Below, one piece after another: positions 11,601-23,153 of a stretch of DNA of 64,000 nucleotides. The notes beneath the pieces were generated by a model. The model saw only the letters and a program-made list of their open reading frames with translations, ran no database searches and had not been told where the DNA came from. The stretch lies in assembly GCA_950295325.1 (NCBI GenBank), contig OX485803.1, forward strand, positions 12,338,001 to 12,402,000, in the 5' to 3' direction. The number at the start of each line of letters is the position of its first letter. Position 1 is the stretch's first letter. This stretch comes from Polytrichum commune. Taxonomy: Eukaryota > Streptophyta > Polytrichopsida > Polytrichales > Polytrichaceae. Both the position numbers and the translations under genes were made by a program.

Positions 11601-14600
11601 GAATATAATAAAGTGCTGCAGCAATATCGAGATGCACGTGCTAATCTCTTGTCAGTGCTGGTTGGAGAGGTAATTCCTCAAATTTCAAACCTGTTGACCC
11701 TTAAAGAACTGGGTGTGTCTATACGAGATACGTGACTATATGTACAAATTCCCAATGAGTATTGAATAATTATTTAAAATAGTCTATGATATTGAACCTA
11801 TATTAAGAACAACTTATCAAGAAGAGGAAGTTAAATAAAGTCATATGTGACAACGGTAATAATTATGTATGTAGTGTGTATTATTGAGTCTAGGTCATAT
11901 ATACGACCTTAAATCTCCCTAGAATCCAATCTACATATATATATATATGCTTGGATTGGAGTAATGCAAATGACAATAAGTTTAAATAGGGCCATTTTTT
12001 TAAAATTAAGATTTAAAAATACTAAGTAATTTGTGGTTGTTTGTAGCACTGATTTCTTTCAACATCATTTGCAGACTGCAAAGGTGGTGGTGGTTGCAGT
12101 AGAGCGAGAGAGGCGGCAGTTGCGCTTTTCAGAAAAAGCTACTGAAGGAGAAGGTCAAGAACTTGCACAAAAGAAGGCTCAGCTCATGGTAAGTTCGAGG
12201 TGTAGAAATGTAGACATGTCTGTCCCTCTTTACTATGTCTATTGGAACAAATATAAAAGTGTACTTCAAAATTAGTTACTGCAACCAAACCGTTAAACTC
12301 CTTCTCTCTGGAACCTTTTCTAGATTGTAGTATAATCTAAGCACTATTAACAAGCCCACCTAAAGATGGGGTTCTATAGACAGTTGCAGTTGTTCATGCT
12401 TATCATAACTCTCATAACTAATATATTTTGAATCACAAAGTTAATTGCAATAAATCTAGGATATTCTGGTATACATGAGTTTTTCCAAATATCCTACCTA
12501 GTAATACATTCTGTTCTTGCAGGCAACATTAAATGTTGGGGATGTGGTCACATGCACCATCAAGAAGGTCACTGATTTTGGTGCATTTGTGGAGGTAAGT
12601 TAAGTCTTCTATACAAGTTTTTGTGGTTATGTATATCTGCACAGGTGTGAACATTGTCCTTAGCAGACTTGAAAATCTCGAGTCCTTGAATATCATGTTA
12701 TGTGGCTCCCTCAAAGCCAGGCTTTTGATATCAAGTTGTATTTGTGCATGTTGTAGTTCTTATTATTATAGGGTCTGATGTATATGGGTCATTAAGTAAT
12801 TAATTTTTCAGACTAAACCACTTTCCAAGGACATGCAATTAGTATGAGATAATTAGCAAATCCAATTGGAGGCTGTAGTTGCTTTCCACATAATTTTTGA
12901 AGCTCATGAATATCTTACTCATTATCAAAGTGAAGATTATTGTGCTCATTTAGTGGTCATATAGGTTCCCCCAATCATGTTGACTATTAAGCCTGGAATC
13001 ATATTGTATTTTGAGGATGTAGTCTGATCTCTCTTTTAAACACACGTCTTTTTGGTATCTGTTCTTGGAGCCACACCTAACCGAACACCACTCAATATAA
13101 GTGTCCGATCAAAATAAGTAACCAAATTAGGCATGTCTACCTTACTTGGTAGGTGGAATGGTAACTGCTTCATGATTGAACAATTATCATTTATTATTGT
13201 CTGTGTATTGTAAGCAGATTCAAGGAGTTCCAGCTCTTATCCACATTTCAGAGATGTCATGGAACCGGATTTCCGACCCAATGACAGTAGTGAATATTGG
13301 GCAGGAGGTAGTTGTGAAGGTTTGCAGGCTCGATCGTCATATGCAGCGCATCAATCTTTCCCTCAAGCAAATGCAAGTAAGTTTGAATTCAGACATTTTT
13401 TGATCACCAAGCCCTATTAAATTTAATCTTCACTAGCCTACAATATAGTATCTAGATGTTGACTTGTGTTGTGTTGCTTCATCTTGTTGTTTATCTGCTG
13501 CAAAGTTTAACTTGACCCTTAGAGAGGAAAGAGAGGTAAGTAACCTAGTCTGCAGGTTTAACTTAGACAGGGTTCACCCTCAATATGTTGTCTAAAATCT
13601 CAAGGTGTCATAATGGAGGGGTTTGAGATCACTTCTTGATATTTTGAGCTAGAAACGTCAAAAGTGACCCTACTAAAATTTAGCCCATTAATAATATGCA
13701 TTCTTCCAATCAGAGTATACATATATTTAAATTAAATTGTAGAGAGATTCGAGCTTGCACAAATGACCTAGATACAAATCACATATATCTAATTCAATAT
13801 ACCAAATGATTCTTGTGACACATATAAATATAAGTCACATGTGAATATAATCGCATTTCCTCTTTTTAATAGGTTGCACTAACTACAGATTCAATAGCAT
13901 GGATCAAATAAAATATTATACGAATTCTTATTGGGGGTTTGTACGAATCATCATGTATCCTGTATAAACACACTGTAGGCTTTTCAGGTTAAAGCTGCCT
14001 GCTTTCTTTTGCCAAGCACCCTTTTACATCTTCTCAGAGCTATGACATGGCCCAATAACATTTATATTACATACACTTCTGTTAGAAAACACTCTGTATT
14101 TTAACCCTAAACCCAGAAACTGCAATCCGGTGTGTCTCAGACTGCCAATCATGTGAGCCCATATGAAATGAGTCTTCTTTTGTTCTAGGTCTCTCTACTG
14201 TGTTATAACATAAGTACCCAACACAGTTATTTGTGAATGTGTTTCACTCCAAATGTTATGTCATTCACAGCTTTATTGTCTCTTGCTATCTTAGACTACA
14301 TTTCTACATGTACAATAACTTTTCGCTAGTCCTGATACCTCATTGTTTTGATTTGTGTGCCAGCCGGACCCTCTGCAAGAAACCCTAGAGTCTCTAGTAT
14401 CAAATGACTTACACATGGATTTGACTGATGTCAATTCACAAGAAGAGTCTGAGGTATGTGTATTCTACTCCTTTTTTTGGCTCAGAACTTTGATTTTCCA
14501 ACTATGCCACTAAATGCATCACAAACTTCCCAGTGTGATATTATTATGTACTCTTAATATAAAATAACACCCAGTGGTTGATAACATAATTAATTTACAA

Positions 14601-15724
14601 TATAATTGTTATTCTTACATAAATATTTGCTGGGTAGTAGTATGACGTGACATATGATATAAAATTTTACAATAATGCACAATTAAGAAGAAACTAATTG
14701 ATGGTAGATGATGGTTTTTCACTACATGATTGTATTTACATGATAAATTTTGCCTCTGGAAACTATCGATGTGATTCGCCCCTCTAAAACTGACAGTGAA
14801 GTGTGCAACAAAACTATGACTCAAATGGCTTTTGGCTGAAGAACTTTATTCACTATGTTTGTCACAGATAGCTGAGATTGTAGAGCTTGGTGGAGTAATC
14901 CAAAGGCTAGAGGCATATAAAGGAATTGAAGATGTGAAAAGGGGTCGCCGGATCCAAGGCACAGCGTTGGCTCCCACATTCCAGGTGTACTTGTCAGGTC
15001 AACTTGAGGATGGCTTCAAGCTTCTTGCCAGATCCGGGAACTTAGTTCAAGAGGTTTGTGTCATTAACCCCTAAATGCCTAAGAAGCCAACAAATGAAAA
15101 AGTGTTGCAGACATTGTTTAAAGATAGTTTTCTCAAGGCCAACTTTATTTTTTCTTTGATTATTTTTTGCACTTCGAACTACGAACTCATTACACCATCT
15201 CAAACAAACGATTGAAGTTACCTATTAACAACTCTTTTGTATGACCTTGAAATTGTTGGACATCTTCCATTTGCTTTCTTACAAAATGCACTATTTGAGG
15301 AAAGAAACAGGGTTAGTGACATGAGTAATAATTGGCTTTTCCCACCAAGTTATGCAACTCATACTTTTAGCCAATCAATAAAAAGATCAAGTGATTTGGA
15401 TTTACCTTGGAATTTTATGTAGGAAAATGCTTCCAAAATGATTTGACGGAGGTCAAAAGGTTAATGCTCTGTGTTCCAACCATATGGATGTAGTCTAAAG
15501 TTCATTCTCTACAAATTTCTGTTGTATATCAACTCCAAAGTATAGTCTCTATTTCTTATTTTATATTACAGCTCTGATTCAAGGTGGATAAAAGGCGTTT
15601 ATAGGTTTAACTTTCTGATGAATTTTTTTTGTTGTATGTGACTATGCAGGTGTTGGTCCAAACAGCACTTGACCGAGAAAGCATGAAGGATGCAATCCGC
15701 CAGTGCACATTCAGTGATAATTAA
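5648..15724 (+). CDS. Plastid-type S1-domain RNA-binding protein, 14 traced coding exons (5' end incomplete)
   Basis: Exons: 5648-5905, 6133-6396, 6513-6602, 7400-7927, 8771-9672, 10304-10487, 10954-11052, 11409-11669, 12075-12188, 12523-12594, 13218-13376, 14364-14453, 14868-15053, 15650-15724. All introns are GT-AG and the joined frame stays open for 1093 residues. Residues 1-50 are Ser/Arg-rich like a plastid transit peptide. About 90-740 is low-complexity with repeated P-G-L-V-K-P motifs. About 760-880 is a first S1/OB fold (SNAGGMLLNFRSLVGFLPAWEL) interrupted by an insertion. About 903-975 is a canonical S1 domain (TDFGAFVE, then LIHISEMSW). The C-terminus contains LAPTFQVYLSGQ and ends CTFSDN. 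S1 domains bind single-stranded RNA. From memory the closest family is Arabidopsis At1g12800 (SDP, plastid rRNA processing); RLSB is an alternative. The protein is longer than I recall for SDP, mainly in the linker. An in-frame TAG at 5645-5647 shows that coding exon 1 lies upstream or that translation starts internally. Confidence 0.88.
6880..7100 (+). repeat. Intron 3 segment with a diverged copy in intron 5
   Basis: The segment (GAAGATAGGTAACAATGA, then AGAATAGAAAGAG and TGCTCAAGAATGCTATG) recurs at about 10085-10275 in intron 5 of the same gene, in the same order and strand. The later copy carries small deletions. This is an intragenic intron-to-intron duplication. Confidence 0.75.
10085..10275 (+). 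repeat. Intron 5 copy of the intron 3 segment
   Basis: Partner of 6880-7100. Shared blocks include GAAGATAGGTAACAATGA, ATGAGAGCTT, AGAATAGAAAGAG and AAGAATGCTATG.CCAGGTTT. It ends about 30 bp before the acceptor of the exon at 10304. Confidence 0.75.
11124..11367. mobile_element. MITE-like element with about 26-bp terminal inverted repeats inside intron 7
   Basis: The left end reads ACACTAAATGGTCCTACTAG and continues TGTGGG. The right end, reverse complemented, reads ACACTAAATAGTCCTATTAG and continues TGTGGG, with 2 mismatches in 26 bp. The element is 244 bp with no coding capacity. It lies wholly within the intron between exons 10954-11052 and 11409-11669, leaving both splice sites intact. 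Its termini resemble the ACACTAAAT ends of the elements at 2234, 30751 and 44205. Confidence 0.8.
12945..13155 (+). repeat. Dispersed repeat of about 200 bp (copy in intron 10 of the S1 gene)
   Basis: Characteristic blocks are TGTTGACTATTAAG, GATGTAGTC, CTCTTTTAAACACA, GTCTTT.TGGTATC and TATAAGTGTCC followed by AAGTAACC. Further copies lie at about 34930-35210, 39920-40100, 43020-43195 and, partially, 43700-43800. No terminal structure or coding capacity is evident, so the class is unknown. Confidence 0.7.
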
Positions 15725-17286
15725 GTGTCCTTTTAAAATTTAGCTCAAATTGATTAAACTGCAGGGTTTGTGAAGAATTGGCCTGTTACAGGTAAGTAGG
15801 TTGGGCCCTTGCTGTAAAACCAGAGAAATCTCTGTATTTATCATCTAGTCAAGGTTTAAATTACCAAGTAACTGTTCCAAGCTGTCCACTTCTTCTGTTG
15901 AACTTCGTACTACTACTCAAAGTTTGAATGATTCGTTCAGAATGCATAGCTACACAACTTTGAGACTTTGAATACTTTCCTTGAAAAATCAGAGAACCAA
16001 ATCTACAATGAACAACTTTGTCTTTTTTCTTTTTCTTTTTGATTTTTTTTTGGTATCTTTCTTGTTTGGGTCTACACTCGATGAACAGGTTAAAGGTATG
16101 GGTCCAGATTAAAGCAATACATCTACTGAATTTTACCTCAGTAGTAAAAGTAGTTATTGATTCACCTTTTACTTCAATTAGTGTTGACCTCCAAAATCCA
16201 TAAATATTTAGGATTCTTATTCCCACTGATTATGACACAAAGAGATGGACTCTCAAGCACCCTCCAACTGAGGTTTGTTTCCAGCTTCATGAGTAGAGAT
16301 GCCATCACTATTTGTATTTTGAGGTCCCATCAGGGTTCGGGAGATTTTTGAGCGCAACCAGCTAAAATCCGTCCCTTCATAATTTCTACCGGTTTTTTTA
16401 GCATTTGATCGGTTGCAAACTTGTTGTCATTAATTTGGATCGGCCAATATCCTATATTTTCTTTCAAGTGCCGGTCAATTTCCTCTTCGTTGTAATGACA
16501 ACCAGCCAAAAACTCGGGCATTGATAAGTAAGTTGGTTTTCCAATTATATCTACAAACAACATACACCATTCAACAACAATGTCCAAAGAACATATCAGC
16601 ATACAACAATAATATGTAATGATATCAACATCCAACAAGAATGATCAACAATTTATTCGTAGCAGGAGTTGAACCTAAAATAAGCCATCAACCGGTTGAT
16701 GGCCATGGATAAACTTTTCTATCATACCTAGGTCTTAAAACCTCATATTAGATTTGAGGCCACAACATGATAAAAGAGTAACCTAACATACCATACTATA
16801 TACAAAAATGAAATCCACCAACTGTTAGAGTCAAAATCAACAATATCATCTTCACCTTCAAGAGGAAAACGCCCTGAAAGGTATCTTTGTGGATGTGAAA
16901 ACAACCATCTAAACTTTGTAGAGTTCCTTCATAAAGCTATGGCTTCCATTAGTACATTATCAAGATCACCACAAAGATCTTCCATAGACACACTCATAAT
17001 ACATTCTAAACGCTAGCCGTCAACAATGAAATGCAATAATGAAGCAAAAGCATCGTTAAGTTTCCTGTGACCTACATGACTGAGAACCTCCCTCATTCAA
17101 TATCCACCCATACCCTCGGGAGACCAACCAATATCCGCATATACCCTCGGGTTAAATTTCCGGCATTATCTCATATTGGTCGGTTGATTTCCTATACTCT
17201 TCATATTTAACTCGGTTATACGGCCAAAATCTCCCAAAAAAATTGGTAATTTTGCAATTTCACTCGGCTAACTTACAACTAGCTGC
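15725..17286. other. 3' flank of the S1-protein gene and unannotated sequence
   Basis: The first few hundred bases probably hold the 3'UTR. A 102-codon open frame on - (16330-16638) contains an acidic helix-like stretch (NEEEIDRHLKENIGYWP) that I do not recognise. The 17100-17250 stretch repeats ACCCTCGGG and CGG words. No secure gene. Confidence 0.35.
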
Positions 17287-17899
17287 CAGGGTTGTCTATT
17301 GTGTCGTGACGGAGGCTAATCTCGGCATAATGTCGTGCCGTCACGACACGTATCCGTCACGACATTATGCCGGATGTTGTCTTTATCCTGACGGACTTGA
17401 ATTTTACCGAATTCTGTGTGTAATTACATTACCCCATTTCGGACACGTAGGATGTAAGATGTCCACGTGTGATGACATGTCAGCAAAGTAGAGGTAAAGT
17501 GGGGAAAAAATTACTAGCGCCCGTCCGCACCCGTTCCCCCCGTCCGTCCCCGTTCCCACCCCCGTCCGCCCCGTTCCCCCCGTTCCCGCCCCATCTGCCC
17601 CCGTTCCCCCCGTCCGCCCCACACCCTCCTTAGTCATATTTTACTACTTTGATTTTAACAGAATGATACACAGAATGGCAAAATGGTTTACCTGGCGCTA
17701 GGCATATCCACGTCCACATCAGCCTTTTTTGCCACATAGGACGCCACCTTGGCAAGAAGGTAAGTATTTTACCCACCCTACTAGCTTCCCCCTAGGCTGA
17801 CCCTACGTGGACCCTATTGTGTCGTGACGGAGGCGTCCGTTACGACACGACACGTCATGACGGCACGACACCGTTATGACGTCGGGATAGACAACCCTG
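17287..17899. mobile_element. Non-autonomous hAT-like element, 613 bp
   Basis: It begins CAGGGTTGTCTAT and ends ATAGACAACCCTG, a perfect 13-bp inverted repeat. Imperfect inverted sequence continues inward (GTGTCGTGACGGAGGC, with several nested palindromes). The flanks CTAGCTGC and CTGGCTGT match at 6 of 8 positions, consistent with a degraded 8-bp target duplication. CAGGG termini plus an 8-bp duplication are the hAT superfamily signature. No transposase frame is present. The interior holds a C-rich minisatellite. Confidence 0.78.
17515..17630 (+). repeat. C-rich minisatellite inside the hAT-like element
   Basis: Irregular repetition of CCCGTCCG and CCCGTTCCCCC words. The minus strand reads as a low-complexity Gly/Thr-rich frame, which I regard as an artefact of the repeat. 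Confidence 0.75.
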
Positions 17900-20800
17900 C
17901 TGGCTGTCGGATCTCCCCGATCATTGGGCACGGGTAGTTCACTCTAAGGCATTTTTGTGCACCATGTGTGGCTGGGGTTTTTTTTGTTTTGGGGCTATTT
18001 ACCTTCAAGGGTTGAATTAAAGCCTCCCTATAATTACTTAAATTTCAAAAATGGCCCATTTGTTTGCACCCTTCCATTACTTATATTGTCCAAGTCACTG
18101 CAATTTTTTGTACTCTATATTCCTTTTAAGTAATAAAAGTTAATCTACTTCCTAATGCATTGACGAGTGTTAAGGGAAACCATGGAAACAAAGAAGGGTG
18201 CAAACAATAATATCATTGCAAACAAAGTTATGAAGAAAACACATAGGAGACCATAGCAAACATACTAAACATACCTTCTAGGATCCTTATCTTCAGCCCC
18301 TATATTAATTTTACAAAAAAAATAATGGCCCACATTTTATGTCCATCTAACTTACTTATAATGAGATTGTCTACATTTAATGGCCCCTTCATTATTTGGA
18401 ATTCCTTTATAATTTTTATTTCAAATGACTTTAATCCTCTCTATATTATGCCGCACGTCGTTTTTTAAATGCACTAAGTGACCTACCCGTGTCATTGGGT
18501 CCCATGATCTTGTTGGCTCATGTAGCCATATCCATGGTATAAAATTATATCCATGGTATAAAATTATATCCAAACAAAAATTATATTGCCGAAGTAATAA
18601 GCACAACCAACATACCTCATGGAAGCATACTTCCAATAACATACTAAGGAATGAAGAGTTGAAGAATCAAGACAAAGACTCATGTGAACTTAGAAACCAC
18701 CAACTTACTCAAGAACAAAACAACGTATTGTGACAAAAGTCACATATTCCCATTCCCACTATGAACCCGTTAAAAAGGAGAGCACTAGTAGAGCCATGTG
18801 ATATGCATACCTTTGTGGGTACAAAGATTAACCCATACACTCCATAATTTATCAAATTATCCAATGGAGTAGCCATTAGCAACATTAGTATTCCTTCAAT
18901 CAACAAGGATACATCTTCAAACAGTTTTGACGTATTCAAGGAGTTTGCCATACATTTGTTTACATCCTCTTAGAGTCCACCTATCATACCACCTTTCCAC
19001 ATTTGTCCCACTTTTCACACAATTTTTTTAATCACTTCATTCGTAATTCAGAGTGCATATTTAATATCCATTCCAAATTTATGATATTTGTTTTTCCTAC
19101 AACAAGAGACTCTGGTGTCTTCTATCATTTGCCCTTGGCACAAATTCTCTGGATTCATTTACATACATGCAAACATCTACACATTAATCATAAATCACAA
19201 ACCTCACAGTAAGACAAACATTCATAATTCATTCATAACATCAAGGAGATCATCATTCATATGAATACTTGCAAAACTATGAATCTTTACATTTACCTAA
19301 TAATAGGCATTGTTGAACATAATCAAATAGTTGGTCCTCCAACGCAAATTTCATTTACAATAATTCCAACAATCGAGACAATTCGATTTGGTACAAATCA
19401 ATCAACATTTGCTCCAAGAAGAATATACTTTATCCATTTTCAATGATGCTCTATGTGATTTCTAGTATCCATCCCACCACACTGCAATGGTCTTGTGAAC
19501 ATTAGCAACATATCTCTTCGAGGCACTTCACAATTTGTTTAGCATGTGCAAATATATTGATTCACTCCTACATCTTCAAGGGCAACCTTGTTTGTATTTA
19601 CCTCCTAAGGAACTACAGACACTCCCCCATGGCCACAAGCATTGCCCCGACATCCTCAAACACATTTCATCTAACCCTCACCCAATGCATATATTCAAAG
19701 TCAGATCACAAATGAGCAACCAAGGCAACAACTTGATTTGTAAACTTGCCAAGTCTGGCACTTAGGCTCCCCCTAACGCACCCAATGGCAATGCTATGAA
19801 TATTTACTACCTTACACCTAAACCCTAAACCCTAAACCTTGGAAATGCCCCTGGCCATCTAGAACCTTTTCACACAACTTCCCTTCTTTTACAAGCAACA
19901 CCTCATTCAATAAGTCATTTCACACCACCCAACCTTCTATAGGTGGGCCAACAAAACCTCAATGGACAACAACCTCCTCAACACTTTTGGGTTAACTTCA
20001 CCACATACTCTCACATCACCTCAAATTCCACAATGCTTAGTACATGGCAACCATCACAAATACCTCAACTAGCCCAATTCAATTGGTTTCATTTGATCTA
20101 GTTAGTTACATAGAATTCACCATTGAAGGGTGGAAGAAGCTCTCGGGCGAAGTGACTTTTCCTTCACGCTTGTGTCCATGAAAAATTGACGTTTCTATCT
20201 ATTTTTATTTACTCCATTAATACGCTTCCAACAATTCAACACATATTTAAGTAAAACCGCACTAATTTCAAGTTCAAAATTATAACATGTTGAATTCCAT
20301 CATAAGATCCTATGATAGGATTGGATGATAAGTATGCAAAGTTAATTATGATAATATTATAGCAATTGTTTTGATTATATTTCCATTATTCAATATTTAT
20401 TAATATATATTTAATTAAAAAATTAAAAAAAGTTTTTCATCATATTCTGATAGCATAGACTTCAAGTAATCACTAAGGATTCACACATCTCTCATAAAAT
20501 TAGGTAAATCAGAAGTGTACTGTAGGATGCTATGATAGAATTGAAACAATCAAAAAATCAGGATTTTGAAAATATGTCTTGATTTACTTCAATATAACAT
20601 ATTTTTCAATTAACTCGTCACTAGAATAACACATTAAGAGGTGTAGGCAATGCCATAAATATGATCTTTCTTGCTCTTGATACATTTTTGGGAGAAGATT
20701 TTCACTCCATGCTTTGACGAGGTATGAGATTTGTCAAGGATAATGCCAAATGGTCAAACATCACTAATACAATGGAAAAGCCACTTTCGGCCACAAACTC

Positions 20801-21316
20801 AAAACCCACAGCTTCTTGTCCACTTTCTTTATTTTTGTGGAAAATTGGCATACTTCTAACCCATTATCTTTGGAACAATAATCACATATGAAGTTACACC
20901 CACAAGTGTCCAAAGTATGAAGTTTCAACATTCTTATGCATGCATCCATATCACATTATGATAACAATTGGAGGCCTCCAATGATCAATATTTGTTGGAT
21001 TACATCTTTGACTCTCTTCTCATGGTATAAGCCAATGTGTTCCACTTCTTTGAAACACAAATGCAGATCGACAAATCAAACGCTTCAAGTTAAAGACCAT
21101 AATTTCATCATTATCTCCATCTTTGGTGAATACAAGGGCAAAAGATGATGTAAAAACCAACGCATGTCATAGCTTCTCTTGCCCTACTAAAAAAAAAAGG
21201 ATGAACTGAATGGGTATTTTGTATTTATTAAATGCTAGTTTGTGGCGGGTGTGATGGCCGTGAATATGAATTTTGACATTCAAATGACTTGAAGCGCATT
21301 TAAAACATTGTAAAGG
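17900..21316. other. Gene-free AT-rich region
   Basis: Short open frames occur on both strands (for example - 18709-18951) but show no recognisable domain. A 20-bp class direct duplication (ATATCCATGGTATAAAATT twice) lies at about 18528-18570, and a telomere-like motif at 19817. Confidence 0.45.
19817..19838 (-). repeat. Interstitial telomere-like repeat, (CCCTAAA)3
   Basis: Three uninterrupted copies of the plant telomere unit (CCCTAAA on +, TTTAGGG on -). Such short tracts are common in plant promoters (telo box) and in introns. No gene is recognisable beside this one. Confidence 0.85.
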
Positions 21317-21672
21317 GCCCTAGGTTAGATCGCATCTTCATTCGGCTGGGCCCCGCCTTTCCCACGCCTCCTTCACTACCTAGTCTTCCTATCTGCATTG
21401 GGACGGGAACTCTTCCCCGTTGAGAACCAATGTGATAATATCTGGTCAAAATTATAAATATTCAAGTTGACATCACTTTCATTATTCCCAAGTTAATTGA
21501 TGGAGTTTCTTCACATGCCAAAGGAGCTTAATGGCTTAAGTGACTGGGTATTGTCACATTGGTTCCCAACAGGGTAGAGTTCCCACGCAGGTGCAGGGAG
21601 GAAGACCGAGCAGGGAAGGAGGCGTGGGAGGGGCGGGGCCCAGCCGAATGAAGATGTGATTTAGACCAGGGC
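21317..21672. mobile_element. Fold-back MITE, 356 bp, with long inverted arms
   Basis: The left arm (GCCCTAGGTTAGATCGCATC, then TTCATTCGGCTGGGCCCCGC) pairs with the right arm ending GATTTAGACCAGGGC. Inverted similarity runs for roughly 125 bp per arm around a loop near 21450-21540. Flanks TTGTAAAGG (21308-21316) and TTGTTAAAGG (21673-21682) form a near-identical 9-10 bp direct repeat, suggestive of a Mutator-type target duplication. The GC-rich arms contrast with the AT-rich surroundings. No coding capacity. Confidence 0.85.
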
Positions 21673-22292
21673 TTGTTAAAGGACCACAACTCTCATAAGA
21701 AAATGACACCCACATAATCTCAATGCCTTAGGTTTTTTTTTTAAATGATATCATCTCTACACTCATGTTTGACTTCTGCGTGACGAACATTTCACCTCAA
21801 TAACATCATTTGTTATATGTAACAAAAATGAACAAATCTCTCTTTTGATGCAAGACACTTCGTGGTGTGATGTATGTGCACACACTTCATCAATTGTGGC
21901 TTTCAAATCTGTGGATACATGCTATGTGTCTTTATTTAAACAATTTGTCTTTCTTTTTTGAGAATGATACTATAACCACTGAAACTATCTGATACATCAT
22001 CACCAAAATCTTCTTTTGGTAAGTTGCACCACCAAAATGGGTCAAAAATTTTATCAATTTTTTTTCATGAGTAGATATACACAGTACCTATGACATAGTC
22101 AAAAGTGGTAACTAAATTTGATGATTTGTTTTTTTCATAAAACATACCATTTCTAACTAGAATGACACAGAATTGAACTAAAACAATTACTAAAATAAAT
22201 AAAGATGACTAAAAATTTCAAAAAAGTATACAAAAGATACTATCAATGGTTATGTATATGTAGAAAAAATATCATAAATTTTAAAATTATAT

Positions 22293-23153
22293 ATGGCATG
22301 TAATATAGGGGTAGCAAACTTTGTCCGCACGTGGTGTCAACTTGACAATGAAGTAACCTCCTCGTGCTCCCATATCACTATCTTGTTCCTTCCACCAAAT
22401 GTGACTTCAGTTGTTCAGCCTTTGGATCAAGGAGTGATTGCAGCATTCAAAATGTGCTATAAGCGCAAGCTTGTTGCCTGGACTTTGCAACAAATTGATA
22501 ACAACTCAAATGAAGATTTGGGGAAACTGAATGTTGATCTATTTCAAGCTATGCTATGGTGTGTGGCAGCATGGCATGAATTAGATGATCAAACCATTAG
22601 AAATTGTTGGAGAAAGTCCGCCATATTGCCTACAAAGTGGAATGCATATATCAACAATTTTGATGAACATATGAAGTCCAAAATGGAGGAAGCAACTTTG
22701 GAATTGGGCAATCTTATCGCCGCATTGAATTTGGGTTTGGATGTCGAAGGCAAGCTTGTAGAAAAGCTTTGTCCTTTGGAGTACATAAACATGGAAGGTG
22801 AAGATGATTTTGAGGTGGAATATTCTACTGAGGAGCTTGTGCAATTAGTGCAAGATGGCGAACATGTTCTTGATTCCATGGAAGTAGACCCATTGATTGT
22901 TGATAGCAGTGTTGATGAGTCTAAAGTAGTGAAGCTAAGCGATGCACAAAAATATGCTAAAGATGTTTTGAATTTTATGGCTAGCCAAGGTTCTCAAATT
23001 TTCAACACTCTGGAGTTGTTAGGAATGGAAAAAATCCATGACAAACTCATTAGAATTGGTGTTGCACATTTAACATCAACAAAACAATGTGACATTAGAA
23101 GCTTCTTTGTCTCTAGTGAGAGGTCTTTACATGATCTTAATGACACATTATGA
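22293..23153 (+). pseudogene. Truncated pogo/Tigger-type (DDE_1) transposase
   Basis: The 286-codon frame carries the DDE_1 hallmark FLPPNVTSVVQPLDQGVIAA followed by FKMCYKRKLV, then a Trp-containing helix (AWHELDDQTIRNCWRKS) and an acidic C-terminal region. Tigger, jerky and CENP-B-like proteins share this arrangement. The N-terminal helix-turn-helix, the CENP-B DNA-binding domain and most of the catalytic triad region are missing, and sequence upstream of 22293 is AT-rich with stops. It is therefore a 5'-truncated remnant unable to transpose. The ATG at 22293 is only the first Met of the surviving frame. The intact 3' part suggests a fairly recent or selectively neutral remnant. Confidence 0.85.

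Noticed and set aside
16330-16638. 102-codon minus-strand frame
   Set aside because: It has one protein-like stretch but no recognised family, no splice partners and AT-rich flanks.
17404-17637. Gly/Thr-rich minus-strand protein
   Set aside because: It is the translation of a C-rich minisatellite within a hAT-like element.
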